The notes under the pieces: generated by a model
Databases searched by the model: none
Seen by the model: only the letters and a program-made list of their open reading frames with translations
Told to the model about the DNA's origin: nothing
NCBI RefSeq assembly: GCF_014642175.1
Contig: NZ_BMIL01000010.1
Span: forward strand, 98,022 to 162,021
DNA: 64,000 bases
Origin: Pedobacter quisquiliarum
Lineage (GTDB): Bacteria > Bacteroidota > Bacteroidia > Sphingobacteriales > Sphingobacteriaceae
Reading direction: 5' to 3'
Program-made: the position numbers and the translations under genes
Shown: one piece after another, positions 51,614-60,265 of the stretch
Layout: every line of letters begins with the position of its first letter
Position numbering within the stretch: position 1 is the stretch's first letter

Positions 51614-53136
51614 AAAAGACGCTCAACATAAATATTGGAAACTCGATCATCCTGATAGAGGAGGACGCTTATGAAATGTTAACGGGCTATTTGAATGAGA
51701 TCAAATTTCACTTTTCAAAGAATGCCGATCATTTCGAAATTGTAACGGACATTGAAAACCGTATTGCGGAGATGTTCCGGGAGATGCTTTTGCAGCAGCA
51801 GAAGCAGGTGATCAGCATCGATGATGTGCAGCTCGTGATTGCGCAGATGGGATCTGTGAAGGATTTTGAAAACGCAGATGAAGCCGAGGGCGGCATCTAT
51901 GAGGAAACGATTAGTGGGGTGAAGAAGCTTTACCGTGACACGGACGACGCGTATATCGCGGGTGTTTGTTCCGGCCTGGGTCATTATGCAAATATTGAAG
52001 CCAAGTGGTTCCGACTGATGTTCCTGGTATCTTTCTTCTTTGCCGGGTCCGGAATTGTGGTTTATCTGATCATGTGGATTCTGATTCCGCGGGCGGCCAC
52101 CCGTTCACAGCGGATGTATATGAAAGGGGAGGCGGTAAACCTGCATGGCTTTATCCGTAATTTCGAAGAGGAGCTCGCCGGAAACCAGTTGATCAGTCGC
52201 TCCAGAGGCTTTTTCGTTGAACTTGCGGAAGCTGCCGGAAGGATCGTACGTACACTTGGTAAAACCTTCTTCAAGGTCGTTGCCTGGCTTATCATCATCC
52301 TGGGGAGCTGCTTCTTCCTGGCCATGCTGGTCGGAATGGCCGTATTCTTAGGCTTTTCGGATGCAAACCCGAACGAATACTTTCCACTGAACATTGTTAA
52401 CGACGCTTATTTGTCGTCCATGGTCTTCGCCTTCTTCGTTGCCCTGGCCATCCCGATCATTGCTTTAGTGCTTTTCGCCATCCGTGTCGCTTTCAACAGC
52501 AGAGCCATCAATCGTACGGTTTCCTTTGGGTTGCTTGTGGTATGGCTTGGCGGTGTGATGCTGAGCATTTTCTACATCACTAAAGTCGCTTCAGAATTTA
52601 AAGAAGAGGCCGAGTTCTCGCAGGTGCGTGAACTGAAGAAGTACGATGCATACACTCTGACACTGGATCGCTCCCGGTTTTTCTCCAGAGCGGATAGCGT
52701 AAAATACCAGATCAATTCTGATAAGTACCGCGGTAAAGTGATCCTGAATGATATGGATGATCCATATAACCTGCCACGAAACGTGCGCTTGAATATTGAG
52801 AAGAGTGAAAATGGACTGGTAACACTTACACAAAACAACAGCTCACATGGCAAGACCTTTGAAGCCGCGTTAAGCCATGCACAGAATATTCACTATGATT
52901 TCAGTCAGCAAGACTCCCTGCTAAACTTTAGTCCATTCCTGCAGCTGAACCGCAATACCAAATGGCGGGATCAGGAGGTGACCTTAACCCTTAAAGTTCC
53001 GGTCGGTGTAAAACTGATCTTGAATGAGGAGATGGACCTGTTCAGTTACAGCTTCGATTACTGGTCCTGTGAAGATCATGGCGCGCCAAAAGCCTGGGTC
53101 ATGACAGAAGAAGGCTTGAAATGCACGAAGCCTTAA
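51610..53136 (+). CDS. PspC domain membrane protein
   Basis: 508 residues. The N-terminal cytoplasmic part (about 1-105; MKKTLNINIGNSIILIEEDAYEMLTGYL and a SIDDVQLVIAQMG segment) is followed by a PspC domain (about 106-165; LYRDTDDAYIAGVCSGLGHYANIEAKWFR), three or four more membrane helices (about 225-325) and a C-terminal periplasmic beta-rich part. PspC domains are linked to envelope stress sensing. Translationally coupled to the PadR gene and closed by a terminator. Confidence 0.88.
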   Translation: MKKTLNINIGNSIILIEEDAYEMLTGYLNEIKFHFSKNADHFEIVTDIENRIAEMFREMLLQQQKQVISIDDVQLVIAQMGSVKDFENADEAEGGIYEETISGVKKLYRDTDDAYIAGVCSGLGHYANIEAKWFRLMFLVSFFFAGSGIVVYLIMWILIPRAATRSQRMYMKGEAVNLHGFIRNFEEELAGNQLISRSRGFFVELAEAAGRIVRTLGKTFFKVVAWLIIILGSCFFLAMLVGMAVFLGFSDANPNEYFPLNIVNDAYLSSMVFAFFVALAIPIIALVLFAIRVAFNSRAINRTVSFGLLVVWLGGVMLSIFYITKVASEFKEEAEFSQVRELKKYDAYTLTLDRSRFFSRADSVKYQINSDKYRGKVILNDMDDPYNLPRNVRLNIEKSENGLVTLTQNNSSHGKTFEAALSHAQNIHYDFSQQDSLLNFSPFLQLNRNTKWRDQEVTLTLKVPVGVKLILNEEMDLFSYSFDYWSCEDHGAPKAWVMTEEGLKCTKP

Positions 53137-53160
53137 GCATCACATAACATTAGACCATAA

Positions 53161-53190
53161 AAAAAGGAAGGCCGCAAGACCTTCCTTTTT
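53161..53190. terminator. Bidirectional terminator after the PspC gene
   Basis: An 11-bp perfect stem (53161-53171 with 53180-53190) with A and T flanks, 8-nt loop. Also fits the convergent 53219-55939 gene. Confidence 0.88.
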
Positions 53191-53218
53191 AATGTAATCA
53201 ATATTGCTGTGCAGCTGA

Positions 53219-55939
53219 TTATTTAACCGTGTACCTGTAAATAAAGCGGCCAGGGTTTCCATTTACATCCAGACCTTCCACAATGGCCTTATAGGTGCCT
53301 TTACCATCGGCATTGTAAAACTCAAAAGAACTTGCGCCAGTGGTTGCATCCGTTACCACCTTAGGGTTCCAGAATATGGTACTTCTTAAATCCAATACAT
53401 TGTAGGTTTTACCAGGCAGGTATTTTGGTGCGTAGAACGAACGTTCTTTGCTGAACCCTTTAGGATTAAACTTAAGCATATTGCTTTCCGGCAGCATTTT
53501 CTTAAGATCCGCAATGCTCATCTTGGTTTTTTCAATTTTCTTCATGTTAATGGAGATTACACCATTGGTACCATAGGTTCTGCTAACCGTACCGATCTCA
53601 TCTCTAAGGAAGATTTCAATGGATTCAATTTCGGACACATTTGCGCCATTGATGGAGAATAAATCCACTGGTGTACCCGCCATAAACACGGCAACTGGCA
53701 CACGTCTGCCCGCATTATAGTCGCGGGTGATGTAGAAGTTATTTTCATAGAAGGTAAGACCCGTAGCCATGGTCTTCAGGCAGCCGATCAGATCCCTGCA
53801 ATTACCCAGACGGTCACCATCAATCTGATGGTCGGCCATCATACTCAGCGTTGTTAAAGCAGAATAATCATTGTGGGTAATCTTCTTTACAGGTGCACCT
53901 TTAATAACAACCTCTTTCAGGTTGTTCAGAAAACGATACTGGCGCTTGCTGTTCGCCAGGTAATTGTTTAGTGTACTGTCGATATTTTGCACTTCATCCG
54001 GGCGCTGCATGCCTTTAACGATCGCAGCCCCTGGCGACTGGTCAAGCATGATCATCATGTTGCTGGAGTTCGTATTGTACTTCGCACTGATCACCACTTC
54101 AGAGGAATCCGGAATGTTCAGATTTTTAAAAGTGAAAAGTCCGGATGGGCTGGTCAGGATCTCCTGTGAGATCGGCTTGTTCGTCACCATCAACCGTAGC
54201 GCACCTTTTTTCACCGGCATCCCTGTACGGTCGCGCAACGTACCGGTGATGTCCATACCCTGCTCGGGATAGAAAGAGATGGGATTATATTTATTTGCAA
54301 GAATATCCTTGTACACAAATCTGCGGTAGCCCTGTGTAAGTAAAAGGATATCTAAGTCGGCCATTTTCTTGTCGTTCGGCTTGTTGAAATAGTAGTTTGG
54401 TTTCTCAATGTAACCTTGCAAGTCTGATGTCAAAAGTAAGGAACTCAGAATGGTGGTTTCCGAATCATCATTAAATGGCACCTTCTGCTCATCAATGACC
54501 GTTACGGAGAAGTCGCCGGCGATTTTTTTCGTCGAGTCCTGCGCCGTCACCGTCATCTTTACCTTCTGCTTTGGCTTGTAGCTGGCCAGGTCGGTGCTGA
54601 TCTTCAGGTTCAGCGCATTTTTGTGCAATATAAAAGCAAGTCGCTCTGAAACCGGCTCCCCAACAGCAGAGAACAGCGTAAGCTGCACGATGCCGGAAGG
54701 AAATTTATCTTTCGGGATTTTAGCCGAAGTAACCTGATTTTGCAACATCGTCTGTGCCGCATAATAGACTACGTTGTTGTGCTGGGCAACCAGGAACAGG
54801 GGTTTCCCTTTATTCGCCTCGAAGTAAGGTTCGTTTGCAACGATTTTAACGTTAATCACATCGGCAAGGCTGTTCGTTACCTGCAGGTTTAGTCCCGATG
54901 CTTTTGCTGCGGGAATATGGTATTCCTGTTTGGTGCCGTCTTTAAAGGTGATGTTGGCTTTGTATGTTTTTGAAGGTTCTGGGTTCAGGTAAAAGGCACC
55001 CATACCCAGGTGACTGGAGCTGATTGCGGTAACCTGGTTGCCATCGTTATCGGTTACGTTACCGGTATAATCAATGCCGAGGCCATTTGGCTGAACGGCT
55101 TTAATGGCTACCTGACTTGGTAGGCCAATGTAGAGGTCGCCGCCTTCCGGGAAGAACTGCAGGTCATTGCGGCCAACCTGCGGCTTAATGTTGAAACTGG
55201 AGCTGAGCACTTCTTTATCGGCCAGCACCAGATCGGTGAGCAGTTCACCATTATTGATGAAATTGTCTTTTTTGCTGCTGACTTCCACATTCAGGAACCC
55301 ATTCTGATCGGTGGTGCCGCGGCCTTTAGCGACGATGTCGTATGAAGAGACCATCCGCCAGTTTACCACCTTGTTGCTCAAAGGTACTTTTTCGGCATTC
55401 CGGAACTGAACCCGGGCAGTGATGGTCTGCGCTTTGTCGTTCTGGGTGGTGTTGTATTTGATGTTGGTATAAAGCTTCTTGTCAATTGCATCACCTACCG
55501 GGATGGTTTTGGTAAAGTAATATTCCTGTGGGAAGTTTAACATCCAGACGGTGTACGCCTTTATGTAGTAGTTGCCCTGTTTGAACAGATCCATATTCAG
55601 GGGGATATGTCCAGTCGCAACGCTGTTGGTTACGGGCAGCTTCAATGCCGTAACCAGGGAATCCCGGTCGTTGATCACGTCGACGTAAACGATCTTACTC
55701 AACTGTGAAGCCAGGTTCTGCTCAGAGGTCAGATATGCCTTGAACCAGATGGTATCTGCAACGCTGTAGTAGGGTTTATCGAAGTGCAGATAGACCTTTT
55801 CTATGGGTTGCGTTTGGGAAAGTCGCTTGGTTTTCTCTAGGATGTTTTGCAGTACAGCGGTGTCTTGTTGTGCTTTAGCGGAAAAATGTAAGCCCAGAGA
55901 AAGAACAAAGAGGGCCAATACAATTTTGATATACTTCAT
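53219..55939 (-). CDS. Exported MG2-like and TonB-plug-domain protein without a barrel
   Basis: 906 residues with signal peptide MKYIKIVLALFVLSLGLHFSAKAQ. An N-terminal macroglobulin (MG2)-like domain (IEKVYLHFDKPYYSVADTIWFKAYL) and further beta-sandwich repeats follow. Around residues 560-660 a carboxypeptidase-regulatory-like segment (DITGTLRDRTGMPVKKGALRL) leads to a plug-like domain (about 690-815; GNCRDLIGCLKTM, RVPVAVFMAGTPVDLFS, YGTNGVISINMKK). There is no 22-strand TonB barrel. It ends in a short beta domain. Common in Bacteroidota; function not established. Confidence 0.8.
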   Translation of the reverse strand: MKYIKIVLALFVLSLGLHFSAKAQQDTAVLQNILEKTKRLSQTQPIEKVYLHFDKPYYSVADTIWFKAYLTSEQNLASQLSKIVYVDVINDRDSLVTALKLPVTNSVATGHIPLNMDLFKQGNYYIKAYTVWMLNFPQEYYFTKTIPVGDAIDKKLYTNIKYNTTQNDKAQTITARVQFRNAEKVPLSNKVVNWRMVSSYDIVAKGRGTTDQNGFLNVEVSSKKDNFINNGELLTDLVLADKEVLSSSFNIKPQVGRNDLQFFPEGGDLYIGLPSQVAIKAVQPNGLGIDYTGNVTDNDGNQVTAISSSHLGMGAFYLNPEPSKTYKANITFKDGTKQEYHIPAAKASGLNLQVTNSLADVINVKIVANEPYFEANKGKPLFLVAQHNNVVYYAAQTMLQNQVTSAKIPKDKFPSGIVQLTLFSAVGEPVSERLAFILHKNALNLKISTDLASYKPKQKVKMTVTAQDSTKKIAGDFSVTVIDEQKVPFNDDSETTILSSLLLTSDLQGYIEKPNYYFNKPNDKKMADLDILLLTQGYRRFVYKDILANKYNPISFYPEQGMDITGTLRDRTGMPVKKGALRLMVTNKPISQEILTSPSGLFTFKNLNIPDSSEVVISAKYNTNSSNMMIMLDQSPGAAIVKGMQRPDEVQNIDSTLNNYLANSKRQYRFLNNLKEVVIKGAPVKKITHNDYSALTTLSMMADHQIDGDRLGNCRDLIGCLKTMATGLTFYENNFYITRDYNAGRRVPVAVFMAGTPVDLFSINGANVSEIESIEIFLRDEIGTVSRTYGTNGVISINMKKIEKTKMSIADLKKMLPESNMLKFNPKGFSKERSFYAPKYLPGKTYNVLDLRSTIFWNPKVVTDATTGASSFEFYNADGKGTYKAIVEGLDVNGNPGRFIYRYTVK

Positions 55940-56167
55940 GGATTCGTTTTAACCTTTTAATCTGGCTAATATATTGATTTATAAAAGGTGTAGCCTTATG
56001 TGCAAGTGTAGTTTAACAAAATTTGACATTTCTAAATGCCGGAAATTCCCGTTTTTTTTCTCTATTGTCCGCAACGTTATACAAAAGGTGACACTTTGAA
56101 ACTATTGTTTAATGCTGCCGTAGTATTCGGTAACTTTAATAGGTAAATAACTAAATATCAAGGATGT

Positions 56168-56950
56168 ATGAGGGTTTGTAAGTCCGTTTCACTGCTGGCA
56201 GGGCTGTTGGCTGTGATTTTCGTTTCCTGTGAAAAGAAGGCAGAAAACTTCGAAAAAGTGTCTGAAGGCAAGCTTCAGCAAGTAACCGACAGGGTTTATC
56301 TGCTGGATGGAAATGAGTTATCCAATCCGATCTTGCCAAAGCGAAAGCTACCGCGGGCGATTTTGACCAGAGGGGCTTTGGATCGCAACCTCAAAGTTAA
56401 ACTTATAGATTCTGCCTGCGAGGAATACACCAGTCAAACCACGAAGCTGAACATCTCCGGACTGGAAGCGGGCAAGTACGTTACCAGGGTTGAAGACCGC
56501 CAGTTTCGTATCAGTACGGACAATGAAGAATACAAAGATGGATTTGTGAAGCTGACTAGCGGGCCTTCAGGCTGGTGGCCACATTGGAACTACAGCCCTT
56601 ACACTGAATCTGAATATCCGGAGGTGCTCTTCGTGCAAAGCGAAGCTGGAAACGGACTTTATGTTTTCCACATGTACTTCAACAAGCCTTTAAAGATGTT
56701 CGGGTTCGAGATTGCGCCAAATACACCTGGCCCGGATCATGAAGTGACGGCGTTTTACCAGGAAGGTGATTACTACCGGTCTGAAACCTTGTTTTCATTG
56801 AAGCAAACCGTCAGTACGCCCTCAGGCGCCAGATTGCTTGCTGTGAAATCCGAAGGTGAATTCTGGATGGTGACAGTGAGTATGAATTATCCCCCATCGG
56901 CAACTGCTGGTTTTGCAATTACGAACATCCGGTATGCACTGGCGGATTAG
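56168..56950 (+). CDS. Lipoprotein of unknown function, paralogue 1
   Basis: 260 residues. The signal ends in VSCEKKAENFEKVS, a lipobox Cys followed by a charged +2 region. Strongly related to the next gene along its whole length: shared PILPKRKLPRAILTRG, SGPSGWWPHWNYSPYTESEYP, LKMFGFEIAPNT, SPSGARL-type strands and a common end AITNIRY. Probably a beta-sandwich fold. I do not recognise a family and see no enzyme motif. A near-consensus TAACTTTA lies about 30 nt upstream. Confidence 0.75.
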   Translation: MRVCKSVSLLAGLLAVIFVSCEKKAENFEKVSEGKLQQVTDRVYLLDGNELSNPILPKRKLPRAILTRGALDRNLKVKLIDSACEEYTSQTTKLNISGLEAGKYVTRVEDRQFRISTDNEEYKDGFVKLTSGPSGWWPHWNYSPYTESEYPEVLFVQSEAGNGLYVFHMYFNKPLKMFGFEIAPNTPGPDHEVTAFYQEGDYYRSETLFSLKQTVSTPSGARLLAVKSEGEFWMVTVSMNYPPSATAGFAITNIRYALAD

Positions 56951-57133
56951 ACATGGGTCCAGCTATTTTAAGGTGAGGTTTACAAAGGCTGAGCAGTTCA
57001 TACTGGGAATAAGGTTGTGACAGATTTGTGCTTGTTCGGCATATCTTCTCGGACGCCTTCCCGGAATATTTTACAGGTCGTTCACGATTATAACCAATTT
57101 ATAATTAAGCAGTAACTGCGTTATTCAATGCTT

Positions 57134-57141
57134 TAGTTTTG
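57134..57141 (+). promoter_or_regulatory. Promoter -7 element for lipoprotein paralogue 2
   Basis: TAGTTTTG, exact TAnnTTTG, 26 nt before ATG 57168, so the second paralogue has its own promoter. Confidence 0.55.
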
Positions 57142-57167
57142 CGATTCATCTAAATTAAAGCATCAAA

Positions 57168-57953
57168 ATGAAAGCACTTTACTTAAAAAGTTTGGTGGCG
57201 GCTGCATTGGCAGTAACGCTCTCCTCCTGCGAAAAAAAAGCAGAAAACATCGAGAATTTATCCCAGTTAAAAACGCAGCTATCTGGCATTGTTTACCCTA
57301 TTGAAGGTGTAGACCAGTCTACCAACATTCTTCCAAAAAGGAAGCTTCCGAGAGCGGTGTTAACAAAGGGTTATGGCGAGTACCAAAAGATTAAAGTAAA
57401 AGTAATCGACACGGTTTGTGATGAATACATACTGGCGACGAAAAAAGTAGACTTTTCTGGTTTGAAAGAAGGTAAGTATGTCACCAGTTTTGGAACTAAT
57501 GAGTTCAAAATCCTTACTGATCCAGACTTTATAAGGAGAGGTGTTGTAAAGTTGAGTAATGGTCCAAAAGGTTGGTGGACACACTGGAACTATAGCCCAT
57601 ATACGGAGTCTGAGTATCCAGTTGTGTTATTTGCGAAGGATCGCAACGGGAATACAGTGGATGCAATTGACCTATCCTTTCTTCAGAGCCTTAAAATGTT
57701 TGGTTTCGAAATAGCGCCAAATACAACTGGTAGGGACGTGAAGATCATAGTTGAGTTTAAGGAATCTTCAACATATCGTTCCCCAACGATGTTTGAAGTA
57801 GAACAAACGATTAGTTCTCCATCAGGCGCAAGACTTATTGCTGTAAAATCTGATCGTTCATTTGAAATGGCAAGTGTTAAGATTGTTTATGATCGTGATG
57901 TGAAGTCTACTGGCTTGGCCATTACAAACATTAGATATGGGATAGCCAATTAA
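57168..57953 (+). CDS. Lipoprotein of unknown function, paralogue 2
   Basis: 261 residues, lipobox SSCEKKAENIENLS. Tandem paralogue of the preceding gene; conserved blocks are NILPKRKLPRAVLTKG, VIDTVCDEYILATKKVDFSGL, SNGPKGWWTHWNYSPYTESEYP, LKMFGFEIAPNTTGRD and AITNIRYGIAN. The DNA looks more AT-rich than copy 1 and synonymous sites differ often, so the duplication is not recent. Separate promoter. Function unknown. Confidence 0.75.
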   Translation: MKALYLKSLVAAALAVTLSSCEKKAENIENLSQLKTQLSGIVYPIEGVDQSTNILPKRKLPRAVLTKGYGEYQKIKVKVIDTVCDEYILATKKVDFSGLKEGKYVTSFGTNEFKILTDPDFIRRGVVKLSNGPKGWWTHWNYSPYTESEYPVVLFAKDRNGNTVDAIDLSFLQSLKMFGFEIAPNTTGRDVKIIVEFKESSTYRSPTMFEVEQTISSPSGARLIAVKSDRSFEMASVKIVYDRDVKSTGLAITNIRYGIAN

Positions 57954-58023
57954 GCGATAAAGATTAAGATTATTGGATAGTAAGTTTACAACAGCTGCAT
58001 AGAAAACCATGATCATCCACACA

Positions 58024-58097
58024 GCAAACGCACACAAAGCGCACATTTACGTGGGTCTGGTGTGCGTTTGGTCTGGGTTTGCTGTGCGTTTGGTCTG
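58024..58097. repeat. TGTGCGTTTGGTCTG direct repeat with inverted partner
   Basis: The 15-mer occurs exactly at 58061-58075 and 58083-58097 (22-bp period). AAACGCACAC at 58026-58035 is the reverse complement of GTGTGCGTTT at 58060-58069, so a hairpin can form. The G/T-rich strand stands out from its AT-rich surroundings. Confidence 0.7.
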
Positions 58098-58153
58098 CGT
58101 TTAACCCGAAGACATTTCCTTTACAGGGTATCCCTGAAATGGCTATACAAAGC

Positions 58154-58188
58154 AAAAGCCTGTCGTCATTAACTGAGACAGGCTTATT
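58154..58188 (-). terminator. Terminator after the nitroreductase gene
   Basis: A 9-bp perfect stem (58156-58164 with 58177-58185) and 12-nt loop. The T-rich tail is on the minus-strand side, so it fits the leftward nitroreductase gene. Confidence 0.65.
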
Positions 58189-58210
58189 TATTATATGCTA
58201 TTGATTATGC

Positions 58211-58846
58211 TTACTTATCTAAAGTAATCACGAAGTTCTCCATTGGCTTACGCACTTTCTTCAGGTTAAATAACCAATCTCCAGCAGCATCACGGTACCC
58301 CAGAGGCAATATGGTGGTGCTTTTCAGGTTGTATTTTCCTAGTCCAAGCAAAACATCCAGTTTTTCGTTGCCGAAGCCTTCCATTGGTGTCGCATCTACT
58401 TCCAGTTCGGCGGCTTGTGCAATCGCCATTCCGAAAGCAATGTATGCTTGTTTAGCGGCGTGGTGGTGATTTTCTGTAGCCGTTTTGTTCAGGTACACTT
58501 CTAATAAAGATTGTACATAGTTTTCTGTTGCCGAGTCCGGCACACCACGTTCCGCATTCATTCTTGAGAATACCGTTCTGATGCGTTCTTCCGTATAGTT
58601 ATCCCACGCTGCAAAAACGAGTAAATGTGAGCAATCGTTGATTTGCGACTGGTTGTTGGCAATGGTTGCGATCTCTGCTCTAAGGGCAGGGTCTGTAATT
58701 ACCAATACATTAAAAGGCTGTAATCCGGAGGAAGTCGGTGCAAGGCGTGCTGCTTCTACAATTCGGGTGACTTTATCTTCAGATACAGCTTCTCCGTTCA
58801 TTTTTTTGGTGGCATAACGCCAGTTTAACGCTTCTATTAAGTTCAT
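58211..58846 (-). CDS. Nitroreductase family NAD(P)H oxidoreductase
   Basis: 211 residues, FMN-dependent nitroreductase fold of the NfsB type. Conserved features: NWRYATKKMNG at the N-terminus, EAARLAPTSSGLQPFNVLVI (FMN phosphate site), and the C-terminal PMEGFGNEKLDVLLGLGKYNLKSTTILPLGYRD. Such enzymes reduce nitro compounds or quinones; the natural substrate is unknown. Single gene with its own promoter and terminator. Confidence 0.92.
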   Translation of the reverse strand: MNLIEALNWRYATKKMNGEAVSEDKVTRIVEAARLAPTSSGLQPFNVLVITDPALRAEIATIANNQSQINDCSHLLVFAAWDNYTEERIRTVFSRMNAERGVPDSATENYVQSLLEVYLNKTATENHHHAAKQAYIAFGMAIAQAAELEVDATPMEGFGNEKLDVLLGLGKYNLKSTTILPLGYRDAAGDWLFNLKKVRKPMENFVITLDK

Positions 58847-58878
58847 ATACGCTTATTGTCTGTTATTGTGATGGGTGG

Positions 58879-58886
58879 CAAAATTA
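58879..58886 (-). promoter_or_regulatory. Promoter -7 element for the nitroreductase
   Basis: On the minus strand this reads TAATTTTG, exact TAnnTTTG, 32 nt before the ATG. Confidence 0.5.
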
Positions 58887-59034
58887 AAAAGTAATACGAA
58901 GTAAGTACTGGAGTTTGTGAAGGTTGACTTTCAAATGATATGTAAAATATTGTTAAAAATGTGAAAGTAAAATTGTTACTTTGCTATGCATGCATACATA
59001 ATTGTTGCCTGCAAAAACTTAACGTACCTTAATT

Positions 59035-60252
59035 ATGAAAAAAATTCTACTAGGTTTATTGACCGTATTACCCTTTTGGGGATTCTCTCAATCCTTTCAG
59101 GTAAATCTTCAGGGGCAAAAGCAAATTGCTATGGCTGGAGCCGGAACGGGGCTTGCCATAGATGAGGCATCTGTATTTTTTAACCCGGGTGCAGTTTCTT
59201 TCCTGGAGCAAAATGGTGTTCAGGGTGGTGTGAGTGGACTCTATCTGAAAACCGCTTTCCGCGAAACCGGATCCAACATCACAGAGTACAACAAAGACAA
59301 AATTGCGCCGCCATTTCAGGTTTATGCCGTATGGGGTGCGCCACAAAGCAACCTTAAATTCGGATTGGGTGTGTACACGCCATTTGGTGGTGCCATGCAC
59401 TGGGATGAGGACTGGTCTGGAAAATATGCGGTGACTTCCCTGGATCTTCAGGCGATTTACATTCAGCCAACAGCGAGTTATAAAATCACCGACAACATTG
59501 GTATTGGTGCCGGCTTAGTATATGCGCTTGGAAAAGTGGATTTAAGACGTGCCGTTCCGGTATTCTTAAATAACGGTCAGGCAAGTACGGCTCAACTAAA
59601 AGGAAGCTCTGCCGACCTTGGTTGGAATGCTGGTATTTATATTAAAGATCTTTTTGGTGGTTTATCGGTAGGTATTACCCACCGTTCACAGGTAACTGCG
59701 AAAGTAACGGATGGTGACGCGATCTTCGTTGTGCCAGAAGTTTTGGCTTCCGGGTTCCCGACAAAATTCAATGCAGAACTTCCATTACCTGCAACGACCA
59801 GTATTGGTTTTGGTTACAGCGTTTCTCCAAGCACCACTTTAGCGCTTGATGTAAACTGGGTAGCATGGAACAAATACAAGGCACTTGCTTTTGATTACAA
59901 CAACAACGAGCGGATTGAAAATACCAACTCGCCACGTAACTACAAAGATGCTGGTGCAATCCGTTTGGGTGTGCAACACCAGTACAACGAGCAATTTACC
60001 GTTAGAGCAGGTGCTGGATATGCAATCACACCGGTTAAAGATGGTTATGTTACCCCAGAAGTGCCAGATGCAAATCGTGTGATCCTGAGTGCAGGTTTCG
60101 GTTACCAGCCGACTGAAAAGTTCTCCATAGATTTCTCATTCCTATATGAAAATGTAAAATCAAGAACGCAAACCAACATTGAAACTGGTTTAGCAGGCGA
60201 ATTCAAAACTGCAGTATACATTCCTGGTTTATCTGTTTCTTACAAATTCTAA
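59035..60252 (+). CDS. FadL/OmpP1-family outer membrane transporter
   Basis: 405 residues. Signal peptide MKKILLGLLTVLPFWGFSQ, then the FadL-type N-terminal hatch (FQVNLQGQKQIAMAGAGTGLAIDEASVFFNPGAVSF) and barrel strands (FGLGVYTPFGGAMHWDEDWSGKYAV, IGIGAGLVYALG, LSVSYKF at the end with terminal Phe). FadL proteins pass hydrophobic molecules such as long-chain fatty acids. The SGNH lipoprotein gene follows after 13 nt, an operon common in Bacteroidota. Confidence 0.9.
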   Translation: MKKILLGLLTVLPFWGFSQSFQVNLQGQKQIAMAGAGTGLAIDEASVFFNPGAVSFLEQNGVQGGVSGLYLKTAFRETGSNITEYNKDKIAPPFQVYAVWGAPQSNLKFGLGVYTPFGGAMHWDEDWSGKYAVTSLDLQAIYIQPTASYKITDNIGIGAGLVYALGKVDLRRAVPVFLNNGQASTAQLKGSSADLGWNAGIYIKDLFGGLSVGITHRSQVTAKVTDGDAIFVVPEVLASGFPTKFNAELPLPATTSIGFGYSVSPSTTLALDVNWVAWNKYKALAFDYNNNERIENTNSPRNYKDAGAIRLGVQHQYNEQFTVRAGAGYAITPVKDGYVTPEVPDANRVILSAGFGYQPTEKFSIDFSFLYENVKSRTQTNIETGLAGEFKTAVYIPGLSVSYKF

Positions 60253-60265
60253 TCGTTCTCATACA

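Noticed and set aside
58061..58097. CRISPR array
   Set aside because: Only two short copies with a 7-bp separation and no cas genes nearby.
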